Assembly: GCA_035689185.1 (NCBI GenBank)
Contig: DASSLY010000020.1
Location: forward strand, 1-42,309
From: DASSLY01 sp035689185
Lineage (GTDB): Bacteria; Actinomycetota; Actinomycetes; Actinomycetales; Dermatophilaceae
Direction: 5' to 3'
DNA length: 42,309 bases
Below the pieces are notes generated by a model. The model saw only the letters and a list, made by a program, of their open reading frames with translations. It was not told the DNA's origin and searched no databases. Shown here in pieces: positions 23,643 to 32,047 of the stretch (its first letter is position 1; every line of letters begins with the position of its first letter). A program made the position numbers and the translations under genes.

Positions 23643-25607
23643 GTGTGCGAGCAGCATGTCCAGGAGCAAGTCGAGCTTGAATCGGAGGGACCGTCCGGGT
23701 TCCGGCCGACCCGGCGATGGGCGCTCAAGCTCATCGGAGCCGCAACTGCAGCCGGTCTCCTGCCGACTTGGCGGACACCGTGGGCGGCGGCCAGCAACCG
23801 CCCCGCAGTCACGAACCCGGTGGGCGAGCGCAGCACCAGCCTGGCCGGACACCTGCACGGGGCCTTCTCGGAGAGCACGGGCTCGGCCGCGGCCCACTAT
23901 TCGGAGGCGAGCCGGCTAGGCATCGACGCCGTGGCCATCACCGACCACGACTGGCGGCTGGCCAACCGCTGCTACCGACGGGCCTTCCACTTCTCGGCCA
24001 TGTCGGAGCGTGGGCCGGATGGCGTCTGGCAGCTAGTGCCCACCCGTGACCCAGGCCTGACGTCAGCCTCGGGGGCCAGCATTGTCGGCACCGACGTCTG
24101 CCCGGGGGACACCACCGCGGGAGCCGGTTCGCTGCGGCTCACTGCGGCGAGCACATCCACCGCAGTGGCAACCCTGGCCGTCACCCTGGACGCCTCGGGG
24201 GCGACGAACAACTACAGCGGTCACGCCGGCGGACGCACGCTGCACCTGTGGGTGAAGCCGATCCATTCGGTGGCGGGCTCCTACCTGTCGTTGCGCTGCC
24301 TGTATTCGACGGACCCGGTTCACGGGACCAAGCAGGTCATCTACCAGTTCCGCACCGACGTCACCGCTCCCACGGTGCTGCGCGGTAACGGCACGATCGT
24401 CAACGTCCTGCTCCCGGTGAGTGCCGGAGCGTGGAACGAGGTCATCATCGTGCCCGCGGCAGATGTCGAGGCGCTGTGGCCGGACCAGGTCTCCGGAGAC
24501 TCGTCGTTCAAGCGCATCACCTTCCAGGCCACCAGCAAGAACACTGTTTCCGCCGACGGCCTGTTCGGTGGCTTCAGCTGGGCGTTCCGCCCCGGGTGGG
24601 CTTTCGAGACCGGGTACGTTCCCGGCGCCGGCAACTACGACCCGCTCGCGGACTACATCGACATCGTGCGACGGGTGGCCGCCAAGCACCCGGGGATCCT
24701 CAGCTTGTACGGCCTTGAGCACTCGGTGGACCAGCACTTCTGCCAGATCGGCGGAACGCCCTTCCTCTACCCGTATGCCGACCGGTCCGGCGATCCGCAC
24801 CCGGTGCTCAGTGACGCCGTGGGGCTCGACCAGGTGGCCGCCATCCGCCAGCGCGGTGGCATCGTGACCGCCAACCACCCGTTCGGGACGATCGCGACGC
24901 TGCCGACCGCCGGAAACCGGGCAAGCCTGCTGAGCTCCACCAAGAAGCGCTACCTGCAACTCGGGTTCTGGGATGCCGACGTGCTGGAGACGGGTTACGA
25001 CAAGCGGGGCATGGACCTGCGCGGTCATCAGTCCCTGTTCGACTGCGGCGTCTCCAACGGGCACTTCATCACCGCCAACGGTGTGTCCGACGACCACGTG
25101 GGCAGCGACTGGTCGAAGCAGGTGAACCGCTTCCTCACCCACCTGTGGACCAGATCTCAAACCGAGGCCGGGATCCAGGCGGCGCTGCGCAACGGCCGGG
25201 CCACGGTGGGCCGGCTGGGCGACTGGCGCGGCGCTCTCGACCTGAACCTGAACGGCCGCGCCCGGATGGGCCAGGTCCTGGTGGACCCGGCCGCGGGCAC
25301 CGACCGACTCGTGGTGGAGGCCAGCGGCCTGCCGGCCGGCAGCTCCGTGCACGTGCTCCGCGGCGTCGTCGACTACTCCGGCGCCGGCGCAGCCGACCCC
25401 GTCCCCGTCGCCACGCTGGCCGCCTCGGCCTTCGCCGGCGGCGCCGCAACGGCCAACCTTCCCTACTCGCGGCAGGCGAACTACTACCGGGTCGACGTGT
25501 TGGCCTCGGACGGGCGCACCATCGCCTTCAGCAACCCCGTGTGGCACCTGCCGGCGGCGCCGGCGCCGGGTCGGCCGCAGATCCCCCGTGGCCGGCTGGC
25601 TGTCTGA
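23643..25607 (+). CDS. Tat-exported PHP-domain phosphoesterase-like protein
   Basis: A 654-residue protein. A twin-arginine leader (TRRWALKLIGAATAAGLLP) begins near residue 24, implying export in folded, metal-loaded form. PHP-domain motifs follow: LAGHLHGAFSEST near residue 70 and IDAVAITDHDWRLAN near 95, and later SLYGLEHSVDQHFCQIG, GGIVTANHPFGTIATLP and VSDDHVGSDW. Between the first and second PHP blocks lies an insert of about 200 residues with a beta-sandwich look (LRLTAASTSTAVATLAVTLD, LHLWVKPIHSVAGSYLSLR), perhaps carbohydrate-binding. PHP proteins are metal-dependent phosphoesterases. The GTG at 23643 has GGAGG five bases upstream. The substrate is unknown. Confidence 0.8.
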   Translation: MCEQHVQEQVELESEGPSGFRPTRRWALKLIGAATAAGLLPTWRTPWAAASNRPAVTNPVGERSTSLAGHLHGAFSESTGSAAAHYSEASRLGIDAVAITDHDWRLANRCYRRAFHFSAMSERGPDGVWQLVPTRDPGLTSASGASIVGTDVCPGDTTAGAGSLRLTAASTSTAVATLAVTLDASGATNNYSGHAGGRTLHLWVKPIHSVAGSYLSLRCLYSTDPVHGTKQVIYQFRTDVTAPTVLRGNGTIVNVLLPVSAGAWNEVIIVPAADVEALWPDQVSGDSSFKRITFQATSKNTVSADGLFGGFSWAFRPGWAFETGYVPGAGNYDPLADYIDIVRRVAAKHPGILSLYGLEHSVDQHFCQIGGTPFLYPYADRSGDPHPVLSDAVGLDQVAAIRQRGGIVTANHPFGTIATLPTAGNRASLLSSTKKRYLQLGFWDADVLETGYDKRGMDLRGHQSLFDCGVSNGHFITANGVSDDHVGSDWSKQVNRFLTHLWTRSQTEAGIQAALRNGRATVGRLGDWRGALDLNLNGRARMGQVLVDPAAGTDRLVVEASGLPAGSSVHVLRGVVDYSGAGAADPVPVATLAASAFAGGAATANLPYSRQANYYRVDVLASDGRTIAFSNPVWHLPAAPAPGRPQIPRGRLAV

Positions 25608-25617
25608 GGCTGGATTC

Positions 25618-25672
25618 GACGGCCGGTGGGCTTCACCACCTCACCCAGGTGAACCCCACCGGTCTGGCCGTC
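25618..25672. terminator. Long hairpin between PHP gene and ribA-ribD fusion
   Basis: Arms GACGGCC (25618-25624) and GGCCGTC (25666-25672) extend inward through GGTGGG/CCACC and TTCACC/GGTGAA around a short loop. It begins ten bases after the PHP stop. This is probably a terminator; an attenuator for the next gene is possible. It does not match the FMN riboswitch. Confidence 0.5.
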
Positions 25673-25726
25673 GTCCTCCCGATGATGATGAATGGCGCAC
25701 CCCCGGGGCCGGGTTACGGTGTCAGC

Positions 25727-27136
25727 GTGTCCATTGCTGACCTCGTGCCGGTGGCGCGGACCAGGCTGCCCACGGACGCCGGCCAGTTCGACCTGCACGC
25801 CTTCGTCGACCCGGCCAGCGGAACGGAGCACCTCGCTCTGGTGATGGGCGACCTCGGTGGTGCGGTGCCGCCGCTGGTCCGAGTCCACTCGGAGTGCCTG
25901 ACCGGCGACGCCCTCGGGTCCAACCGGTGCGACTGCGGCGACCAGCTCCGGGCCGCCCAGCACGCCATCGGCGCGGAGGGCCGCGGCGTCATCGTCTACC
26001 TGCGCGGCCACGAGGGGCGCGGCATCGGCTTGTCCGCGAAGCTGCGGGCCTACGAGCTGCAGGACGACGGACTGGACACCGTCGACGCGAACCTCGCCCT
26101 CGGTCTGGCCGCGGACCTGCGCAGCTACGACCGGGCCGCGGACGTGCTGCGCGCCCTGCACGTGCCCCGGGTCCGGCTGCTGTCCTCGAACCCGGCCAAG
26201 CAGGAGCAGCTCGGCCAGCACGGGATCGAGGTGGTCGAGCGGATCTCGCTGCCGGTTCCCGCGCGGCCGGAGAACCTGCGCTACCTGGAGACCAAGCGAG
26301 CCCGGATGCGGCACGTGCCGCCGCAGTCCGCGGGTTACGTGTGGGCGGAGCTGCTGGACGGGCGGGTCCCGGGTGGGCTGATGGACGCAGCCGACGCCGC
26401 GCTGGTCGCCCGGTACGGCCCGGTCGTGGCGGCCGGCCCTCGGCTGGTGCTGGGCCAGCTGGGGCTGAGCCTGGACGGGTTCATCGCGGCCCGCACCGGA
26501 GACGCGCTGTTCGTCACGGGTGCGGAGGACCGGACCCACCTGCACCGGCTGCGCGCGCTCGTGAACGCCGTGGTCGTCGGCGTCGGCACCGTCGTCGCCG
26601 ACGACTGCCGGCTCACGGTCCGGGCGGTGCCCGGACGGTCCCCCGTGCGGGTCGTGCTCGACCCGCACGCCCGGATGCCCCGGACCGCGGCCCTGCTCAC
26701 CGACGGCGCGGCGCCGGTTCTGTGGTGCGTCGCCGCCGGTGATCCGCCGCCCGCGCCGGCCCCTCACGTCGACGTCGTCCAGCTGCCCTCGCACGACGGT
26801 CGGTTCGGGCCGGCCGAGGTGCTGGCCGCGCTGGCGGCGCGCGGGCTGACCAGCGTGCTGGTTGAGGGCGGTGGCCGGACGGTGTCGGCGTTCCTGGCGG
26901 CCCGCGCGCTCGACCGGCTGTTCCTCACCACCGCGCCGCTGCTCATCGGCGACGGGGTGCCGGGCCTGCGGTTCCCCGGGACCGACCGGCTCGCCGACGC
27001 GCTGCGGGCACCGTCACGCCGGTTCGTGCTGGGCGACGACGTCTGCGTGGAGCTCGACCTGGCGGCGCTGCGCGGCGACCCGCCTGCCGCCGCGGCGGGC
27101 GTCGACGAGCACGACCAGGGCCCCCGGGGCGGCTGA
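25727..27136 (+). CDS. GTP cyclohydrolase II fused to RibD C-terminal reductase domain
   Basis: A 469-residue cytosolic fusion. Residues 1-210 are RibA: zinc cysteines C57, C68 and C70 in SECLTGDALGSNRCDCG, then YLRGHEGRGIGLSAKLRAYE and LQDDGLDTVDANLALGLAAD. RibA opens GTP to the diaminopyrimidine ribosyl phosphate. Residues about 240-455 are RibD_C/DHFR-like (LGLSLDGFIAARTGD, VVVGVGTVVADDCRLTVR, VRVVLDPHARMPRT, LVEGGGRTVSAFLAARALDR), the reductase that makes the ribityl form. The RibD deaminase domain is absent. The GTG at 25727 matches the RibA N-terminus, and TACGGT seven bases upstream suggests a leaderless start; ATGs at 25682-25688 are in frame. The last 123 bases overlap the convergent flippase-like gene. 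The context is secondary metabolism rather than a rib operon. Confidence 0.9.
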   Translation: MSIADLVPVARTRLPTDAGQFDLHAFVDPASGTEHLALVMGDLGGAVPPLVRVHSECLTGDALGSNRCDCGDQLRAAQHAIGAEGRGVIVYLRGHEGRGIGLSAKLRAYELQDDGLDTVDANLALGLAADLRSYDRAADVLRALHVPRVRLLSSNPAKQEQLGQHGIEVVERISLPVPARPENLRYLETKRARMRHVPPQSAGYVWAELLDGRVPGGLMDAADAALVARYGPVVAAGPRLVLGQLGLSLDGFIAARTGDALFVTGAEDRTHLHRLRALVNAVVVGVGTVVADDCRLTVRAVPGRSPVRVVLDPHARMPRTAALLTDGAAPVLWCVAAGDPPPAPAPHVDVVQLPSHDGRFGPAEVLAALAARGLTSVLVEGGGRTVSAFLAARALDRLFLTTAPLLIGDGVPGLRFPGTDRLADALRAPSRRFVLGDDVCVELDLAALRGDPPAAAAGVDEHDQGPRGG

Positions 27137-27949
27137 CAGCGCGACCAGCACTCCGTATGCCGCGGCCGTGGCCACCCCGGCGTCGGCCGTCAACCCCGCC
27201 GCGGCGAAGGCCAGGGCGGCCACCGCCTCCCGCGGTCCGAACCCGGCGACCCCGGACGGCAGCGACATGCCGGCCAGCACCACCAGGCCAAGCGGGGTGA
27301 TGTCCGCCGCGTCCGGGACGGCGCCGAGCGTGGCGGCCGAGACCGCGAACAGGCCGGTGACGGCTGCCAGCAGCAGCAGCGACCAGCCGAGCACGGCGGC
27401 CAGCCCCGCCACGGACAGCCTGCGCAGCGTGGGAAGCGCCACCCCGGCGGCGACCGAGGCGGCGATAAGCAGACCCGCGGCGACCGCCGGCTGCACCCGG
27501 ACCGCCGCGCCCGCCGCAGTCAGCAGCAGCAGCCCGGTCCCGACGGCCCGGTCGGCGACGACCAGGGCGGCGCTGCCGCCGGCCGCCCGCACCTGGTCCC
27601 GCAGGCCCGGCCCGCTCGGCTCCCGATGCCGCCAAGCCCGGACCGCGTCCCCGGCCATGCCGCCCGGCAGCACCGTGTTCAGCACGGCCCCTCGGTAGCA
27701 CTCACGCACGGCCTGGGCCCGGGTCAGCGAGCCGCCGTGGGCCAGCACCAGCAGCCGCCACCGCATCGCCTGTGCCACGGTGGCCGAGGCCACCAGCACC
27801 AGCGCGGCCCCGACCGGCAGCGGGCTGACCACCCCCACGGCGCGGACGAACGGGTCGGCGCCTAGCCGGGTGAGCAGGGCGCCGAGCAGCAGCAGCGGCA
27901 GCACCGCGCGCAGCGCGCGGGCAACCGGGTGACACCAGAGCGCGGTCAC
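27014..27949 (-). CDS. Flippase-like membrane protein (LPG synthase TM/UPF0104 family)
   Basis: A 311-residue polytopic membrane protein of the lysylphosphatidylglycerol synthase TM superfamily. Characteristic segments are QAMRWRLLVLAHGGSL, CYRGAVLNTVLPGGMAGDAV, ALVVADRAVGTGLLLL and GMSLPSGVAGFGPREAVAAL. About eight hydrophobic segments are present and there is no aminoacyltransferase domain. Stand-alone members are thought to flip lipid-linked substrates. The GTG at 27949 overlaps the stop of the sulfatase-like gene (GTGA), so it is the last gene of a coupled operon with a GT4 glycosyltransferase. Its C-terminal 41 codons overlap the 3' end of the convergent ribA-ribD fusion. Confidence 0.85.
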   Translation of the reverse strand: MTALWCHPVARALRAVLPLLLLGALLTRLGADPFVRAVGVVSPLPVGAALVLVASATVAQAMRWRLLVLAHGGSLTRAQAVRECYRGAVLNTVLPGGMAGDAVRAWRHREPSGPGLRDQVRAAGGSAALVVADRAVGTGLLLLTAAGAAVRVQPAVAAGLLIAASVAAGVALPTLRRLSVAGLAAVLGWSLLLLAAVTGLFAVSAATLGAVPDAADITPLGLVVLAGMSLPSGVAGFGPREAVAALAFAAAGLTADAGVATAAAYGVLVALSAAPGALVVLVDARRGGRRVAAQRRQVELHADVVAQHEPA

Positions 27950-29646
27950 GGCGTCCCAGCCCTGGCCGCCGGGCTGAACGCGGACAGGAACCGGTCCCGG
28001 AAGGCGTCCATGCGCCATACCGGAGCGGTGGGCTCCGGCCGGAGGCCGGCCGTCCAGTCCCACGAGGCGATCCGCTGCAGCACTGCCGGGTCGTGGGCGA
28101 CCACCGTGACCGGCACGTCCCGGCTGGGCACCTTGCCGCTGATGATCGTGGCCGGCTGGTGGTCCCCGAGCAGGATCAGGACGGTGTCCTTGGTCCCGTA
28201 GCGGGTCAAGTAGCTCAGCAGGCTGTCCATCGAGTACTCGATCGAGCGCGCGTACGCCGCACGCACTCGGCCCTGGTCCGGCCAGATGTCGCCGGCCTGG
28301 ACGCCCTGTGCCGGCATCGTGTCGTAGACCGACCCGTCGCCCAGTGCCGACCAGTCGAGCATCCGCGGGATCGGCGCCCACGGCCCGTGGCTGGAGACCA
28401 GGACCACCTCGGCCATCAGCGGCCGGTGCGGGGCCGCCAGCTCGCGCTGGTGGAACGCTGCCAGCGTGAACTGGTCCGGGATCGTGGCCCAGCCGAACTT
28501 CGGCCCGCGGTACCCCAGGTCGCTGCCGGTGTAGATCCGGTCGTAGCCGAAGAACGACCCCTCCGGCCATGGCTGCGTGGTCCCCGGAAGCACTGCCACC
28601 GTCCGCCAGCCGGCGGTGCGGAAGGCCCGGGTGAGCGTCAGCCGCGAGCTGCCCATCAAGGCGTCGTGCCGGCGCTGGTTGTCGACCCAGGTCCCGGACA
28701 GCAGCGAGGCGTGGCCCAGCCAGCTGCTGCCGCCGAAGGTCGAGGAGGTCAGGAAGCCGCTGCGGGCGGAATACCCGGCGGCGGCCAGCCGCCGGGTCCC
28801 GCCGTCCAGCGCCGCGGCCACACCGGGATCGGCCAGCGCCGACCGCCCGTAGCTTTCCACGAAGGTGAGGATGACGTCCTTGCCGTGCAGCGCGGTCAGC
28901 AGACGGCTCCCGGGAACGTCCCGGAACGCGTCCTTAGCCAGCTCCTGCCGGTATGCGGTCTGGTCGTGCAGGCTCGCCCCCACCTGGAGCGCGTGGCCGT
29001 AGGCCAGCCGGGCGGTGTCGCGGTCAGCGACCGGCGAGCCGAGCAGCGCGCCGGCCAGCCAGCCGGCGGTGAGCACCACCAGCGCCTGGCTGGTGCGCGT
29101 CCGCCACTGGCGGGCGACGCGGCCCAGGCGAAGGATCGCGAGCGGGATGAGCACGAGCAAGCCGACCGCGAGCAGCGCCGTCAGGGCGGCGGCGGCAACG
29201 GCAGCGGCAGGACCGTTGGAGGTGCGCAGGTAGTCCGTAGCGTTGCCGAGGTAGGACCAGTCCAGCACCGGGTCGAACGGCCGGCCCAGCACCGTGTAGA
29301 AGCCGAGGTCGAGCAGCCTCAGCACGGTCAGCAGGGCGAGGGTGATGCCCAGGACGGTGGCGACCGCCCGGCCCGGGCGGCGCGGCAGGGCCACCAGCAG
29401 GGCGGCCCCGGCCAGTGCCTCCACCGGCACCCGGAGGAAGTCGGCCGGCGCGATCCGGTCGGGCCGGTTCGGCAGCAGCAGCGCGAACAGGACGAGGGTC
29501 GCGGCCAGCACGGTGAGCAGCCAGCCGCGGCGTCGGTCGCGCCCGCGGGGGGGCGGAGCGGGCGGCGCGACCGCCGGGCCGGCGACGAGCGACCCGGACG
29601 GGGGCGGCACACCCGGGGAAACGGGGCGGGGGGTCTCGTGGTTCAC
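27946..29646 (-). CDS. Membrane sulfatase/LTA-synthase-like phosphotransferase
   Basis: A 566-residue membrane protein. A Pro-rich cytoplasmic tail is followed by about four to five transmembrane helices (GWLLTVLAATLVLFALLLP, VEALAGAALLVALP, ATVLGITLALLTVLRLLD, and others). Then comes an extracytoplasmic alkaline-phosphatase-superfamily domain: DVILTFVESYGRSAL, TSSTFGGSSWLGHASLLSG (probable Ser/Thr nucleophile), LVSSHGPWAPIP and DTVLILLGDHQPATI (metal ligands). This layout matches LTA-synthase-like enzymes that transfer phosphoglycerol or similar groups to glycans or lipids. It lies between GT4 and flippase genes in the same operon. The GTG at 29646 sits inside an AGGAGGTG sequence, so the true start may be GTG 29610. 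Confidence 0.85.
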   Translation of the reverse strand: MNHETPRPVSPGVPPPSGSLVAGPAVAPPAPPPRGRDRRRGWLLTVLAATLVLFALLLPNRPDRIAPADFLRVPVEALAGAALLVALPRRPGRAVATVLGITLALLTVLRLLDLGFYTVLGRPFDPVLDWSYLGNATDYLRTSNGPAAAVAAAALTALLAVGLLVLIPLAILRLGRVARQWRTRTSQALVVLTAGWLAGALLGSPVADRDTARLAYGHALQVGASLHDQTAYRQELAKDAFRDVPGSRLLTALHGKDVILTFVESYGRSALADPGVAAALDGGTRRLAAAGYSARSGFLTSSTFGGSSWLGHASLLSGTWVDNQRRHDALMGSSRLTLTRAFRTAGWRTVAVLPGTTQPWPEGSFFGYDRIYTGSDLGYRGPKFGWATIPDQFTLAAFHQRELAAPHRPLMAEVVLVSSHGPWAPIPRMLDWSALGDGSVYDTMPAQGVQAGDIWPDQGRVRAAYARSIEYSMDSLLSYLTRYGTKDTVLILLGDHQPATIISGKVPSRDVPVTVVAHDPAVLQRIASWDWTAGLRPEPTAPVWRMDAFRDRFLSAFSPAARAGTP

Positions 29647-29649
29647 CTC

Positions 29650-30672
29650 CTAGCCCTTGTTGCCCACCGCCGCCAGCACGTCCTGCGCCGTGTCCGCCCA
29701 GGTGCGCAAGGCGCTCCGTCGCTCCAGGGCGGCCCGGCGGGCCCGGTCGCGGTCAGGACCGAGCAGGCGCGCGATCGCGGCGGCCAGCGCCGGCGGATCG
29801 CCACTGGGGACGGTCGCGCCGGGCCTGCCGCTGGGTGCCAGCCCGAGCGCCTCGACCGCCCCCGTGCCTTCGCTGACCAGGGCCGGTATGCCGCGGGCCA
29901 GGGCCTCGGTGACGACCAGCCCCCACGTCTCGGCGCGGGACGGCAGCAGCAGCAGGTCGGTGCCGGCGAAGGCGGCCTCGAGCTCGGGGCCCGTCTTGGC
30001 GCCGGTGAGCCGCACCCGCGTGCCCAGCTCTCCTGCGGCAGCCCGCACCTTCTCGGCGTACCCGGGGTCGACATCGCGGGGACCGGTCAGTTCGGCGGTC
30101 CAGCGCAGGTCGGTGAGCAGGCGCAGGCCGGCGACCACGCTGAGCTGGTCCTTCAGCGGGGTCAGCGCGGCCAGGTGCAGCAGCTTGGGTGGGTCCGAGC
30201 CGGCGGCGACCGCCGCCGGGTCGGCGCCGGGTTGCGCAACCGCGACGGCGGCGCGGCCGTGGCGGCTGCGGACCTGCTCGGCACACCAGCGGCTGGTCGC
30301 GACGGTGCCGGTGGCTGCGGCGAGCGCCTGCCGCTCCAGGGCGTCCCGCGAGGCCGCGGTCCGCGCGTCCAGCCCGCTCTCCAGCGCCAGCGGCAGGTGG
30401 ACCAGCACGTGGACCCGGGCGCCGGCAGCGGTCGCCTGCCGCACCGCGTCGGGGGCGCCACAGGCGAGCAGGCCGTCGACCAGGACCAGTTCGGCGCACA
30501 GGGCTGCGGCGAGCCGGTCCCGGGCGCCTGGGTCACCGACGGGCCAGCGTCCCTCCACCGGGATCAGGTCGACGTCGACCCCGGCGGAGAGCAGGGCCTG
30601 CGACAGGGCCTGGTCGTAGCGGTTGCCGCCGGTGGGCCTGGCCAGGTCCGGGACGACGAACCGCAGCCTCAC
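29650..30672 (-). CDS. GT4-family glycosyltransferase
   Basis: A 340-residue GT-B glycosyltransferase. The N-terminal half begins LRFVVPDLARPTGGNRYDQA, with the Gly-rich acceptor loop. The C-terminal half has LLHLAALTPLKDQLSVV (a phosphate-binding Lys region), GYAEKVRAAAGELG, and the nucleotide-sugar EX7E motif in SRAETWGLVVTEALARGIPA followed by LVSEGTGAVE. The sugar donor and acceptor are unknown. The GTG at 30672 overlaps the QueD-like gene stop (GTGA), and four bases separate its stop from the sulfatase-like start, so it is mid-operon. The neighbours suggest that the acceptor is a pterin-like or lipid-linked compound. Confidence 0.92.
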   Translation of the reverse strand: MRLRFVVPDLARPTGGNRYDQALSQALLSAGVDVDLIPVEGRWPVGDPGARDRLAAALCAELVLVDGLLACGAPDAVRQATAAGARVHVLVHLPLALESGLDARTAASRDALERQALAAATGTVATSRWCAEQVRSRHGRAAVAVAQPGADPAAVAAGSDPPKLLHLAALTPLKDQLSVVAGLRLLTDLRWTAELTGPRDVDPGYAEKVRAAAGELGTRVRLTGAKTGPELEAAFAGTDLLLLPSRAETWGLVVTEALARGIPALVSEGTGAVEALGLAPSGRPGATVPSGDPPALAAAIARLLGPDRDRARRAALERRSALRTWADTAQDVLAAVGNKG

Positions 30673-31049
30673 TCCAGCTCCACGCTGTAGCCGGCCCAGG
30701 CGTCCGGGTGCTCGCGCAGGGTGACGTCCAGCCGGGCCAGGCCGGCGGTGAGCGGCCCGTCGAGCAACCGCTCGGCGATGTGCCTGGCCACCGTCTCGGT
30801 CGTGGACAGGGTGCCGCTGAAAGCCGGGTGCTCGTCCAGGTTGCGGTAGTTCAGGTCGTCCAGGACGGCCTTGAGGGCGGCTGCGGCGGCGCCGATGTCG
30901 ACGACGGTGCCGTGCGCGTCCAGCTCGCGTCGGGCAAGGGTGACGTCGACGACATACGTGACACCGTGCAGCTGTTGCGCCGGCCCGAAGAACGGGTCAG
31001 CCAGCGAATGGGCGACCATGGCATGGCTTCGGACGGTCACGTGGTACAT
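30669..31049 (-). CDS. QueD/6-pyruvoyl-tetrahydropterin-synthase-like protein, divergent
   Basis: A 126-residue T-fold protein of the 6-carboxytetrahydropterin/6-pyruvoyltetrahydropterin synthase family. The family pattern is recognisable: MYHVTVRSHAMVAHSL, LHGVTYVVDVTLARREL, TVVDIGAAAAALKAVLDDL, LSTTETVARHIAERL and a late Glu in REHPDAWAGYS. Two departures are visible: the HGH zinc motif is HGV (His28, Val30), and the position of the catalytic Cys four residues before that His is Ala24. It may therefore catalyse a different reaction or have lost activity. The ATG at 31049 overlaps the dehydrogenase stop by one base; the next gene overlaps by GTGA. Confidence 0.82.
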   Translation of the reverse strand: MYHVTVRSHAMVAHSLADPFFGPAQQLHGVTYVVDVTLARRELDAHGTVVDIGAAAAALKAVLDDLNYRNLDEHPAFSGTLSTTETVARHIAERLLDGPLTAGLARLDVTLREHPDAWAGYSVELE

Positions 31050-32047
31050 CAGGCCTCCGGTGGTTGAACGGTCGTCGGGCTGGCGTCGTAGTCCACCACG
31101 TGACACAGGCCGCGCAGCGACCCGGACGCCAGCCGGTCCATCGTGTCGGGCAGGTCCGCGAACGCCGTGTGACCGCTGATCAGGGCGTCGAAGCGCGGAT
31201 CCGCCAGCAACCGCAGGGCCGTCGCGAGGCGCTCGGCATGGTCGCGCCGCGGGTGGCCCACTATGCCCACCTGACTGGCCTGGATGCGCAGCCGCCGGGC
31301 GTGGAAGTCGGCGCCGAGGTTCGCCGTCACGGGCCGGTCGCCGTACCAGGACAGCTCGACCAGGCTGCCTTGCTCACCGAGCAGCTCCAACCCCCGGTTG
31401 AGCCCCTCGCTGCTGGCCGAGCAGTGGAACACCAGGTCGCATCCGTCGGCGGCCTGCTCGGGCGCGCGGAACGGCACTGCCAGCGCGGCGGCCACAGCCG
31501 CGCGCTCCGGGTCCACGTCCACCAGCTCCAGCCGGTCCAGCGGGCAGGTGGCCAACAGCGCGGCGACGGAGCAGCCGACCATGCCGGCGCCGAGGACGGC
31601 GACCCGGTCCCCCAGGCGGGGCGGTGCGTCCCACAGCGCGTTCAGGGCGGTCTCCACCGTCCCGGCCAGCACCGCGCGTGCCGCCGGCACGCCGTCCGGG
31701 ACCGGCGTCAGCGAGGCGACGGGCACGACATACCGGTCCTGGTGCGGGTACAGGCAGAAGACGGTGCGCCCGCGCAGGTCGGCCGGCCCCTGCTCGACCC
31801 GGCCAACGGACAGGTAGCCGTACTTGACCGGACCGGGCAGGTGCCCCTCCTGGAACGGCGCGCGCATCCGGGCGGCGACCCCGGACGGAACCTGACCGCG
31901 GTGGACGACCAGCTCGGTCCCGCGGCTGATGCCGGAATGCAGCGTGCTGATCAGCGCTTCCTCAGGTCCGGGCGCCATGATGGGCTCGTCGCGCAGCTCG
32001 CCGCGGCCCGGTGCGACCGTCCAGTACGCGGTGGCACGCAGTGTCAT
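31049..32047 (-). CDS. MDR-superfamily dehydrogenase without the catalytic zinc cysteine
   Basis: A 332-residue NAD(P)-dependent dehydrogenase of the alcohol-dehydrogenase-like (MDR) superfamily. The N-terminal GroES-like part has ISTLHSGISRGTELVVHRGQ, where the usual zinc-binding Cys is missing. The nucleotide-binding motif VAVLGAGMVGCSVAALLA is at about residue 165, followed by an acidic ELVDVDPER that favours NAD. The SGISRGTE signature occurs in BchC-like and other biosynthetic dehydrogenases. It is the first gene of the coupled minus-strand operon. The ATG at 32047 has no Shine-Dalgarno, and TACCGT lies a few bases upstream, consistent with leaderless translation. The substrate is unknown. 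Confidence 0.85.
   Translation of the reverse strand: MTLRATAYWTVAPGRGELRDEPIMAPGPEEALISTLHSGISRGTELVVHRGQVPSGVAARMRAPFQEGHLPGPVKYGYLSVGRVEQGPADLRGRTVFCLYPHQDRYVVPVASLTPVPDGVPAARAVLAGTVETALNALWDAPPRLGDRVAVLGAGMVGCSVAALLATCPLDRLELVDVDPERAAVAAALAVPFRAPEQAADGCDLVFHCSASSEGLNRGLELLGEQGSLVELSWYGDRPVTANLGADFHARRLRIQASQVGIVGHPRRDHAERLATALRLLADPRFDALISGHTAFADLPDTMDRLASGSLRGLCHVVDYDASPTTVQPPEA

Noticed and set aside
25608..25726. Possible FMN riboswitch before ribA-ribD
   Set aside because: The hairpin lacks the conserved RFN blocks (AGGGG, GACCGGCGGT) and is better explained as a terminator of the PHP gene.
25727..27136. Ordinary riboflavin biosynthesis locus
   Set aside because: There is no ribE, ribH, ribB or FMN riboswitch; the neighbours are glycosyl, export and pterin-type genes.
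31049..32047. Classical zinc alcohol dehydrogenase
   Set aside because: The catalytic-zinc Cys is replaced in the SGISRGTE segment; only the MDR fold and Rossmann motif can be supported.
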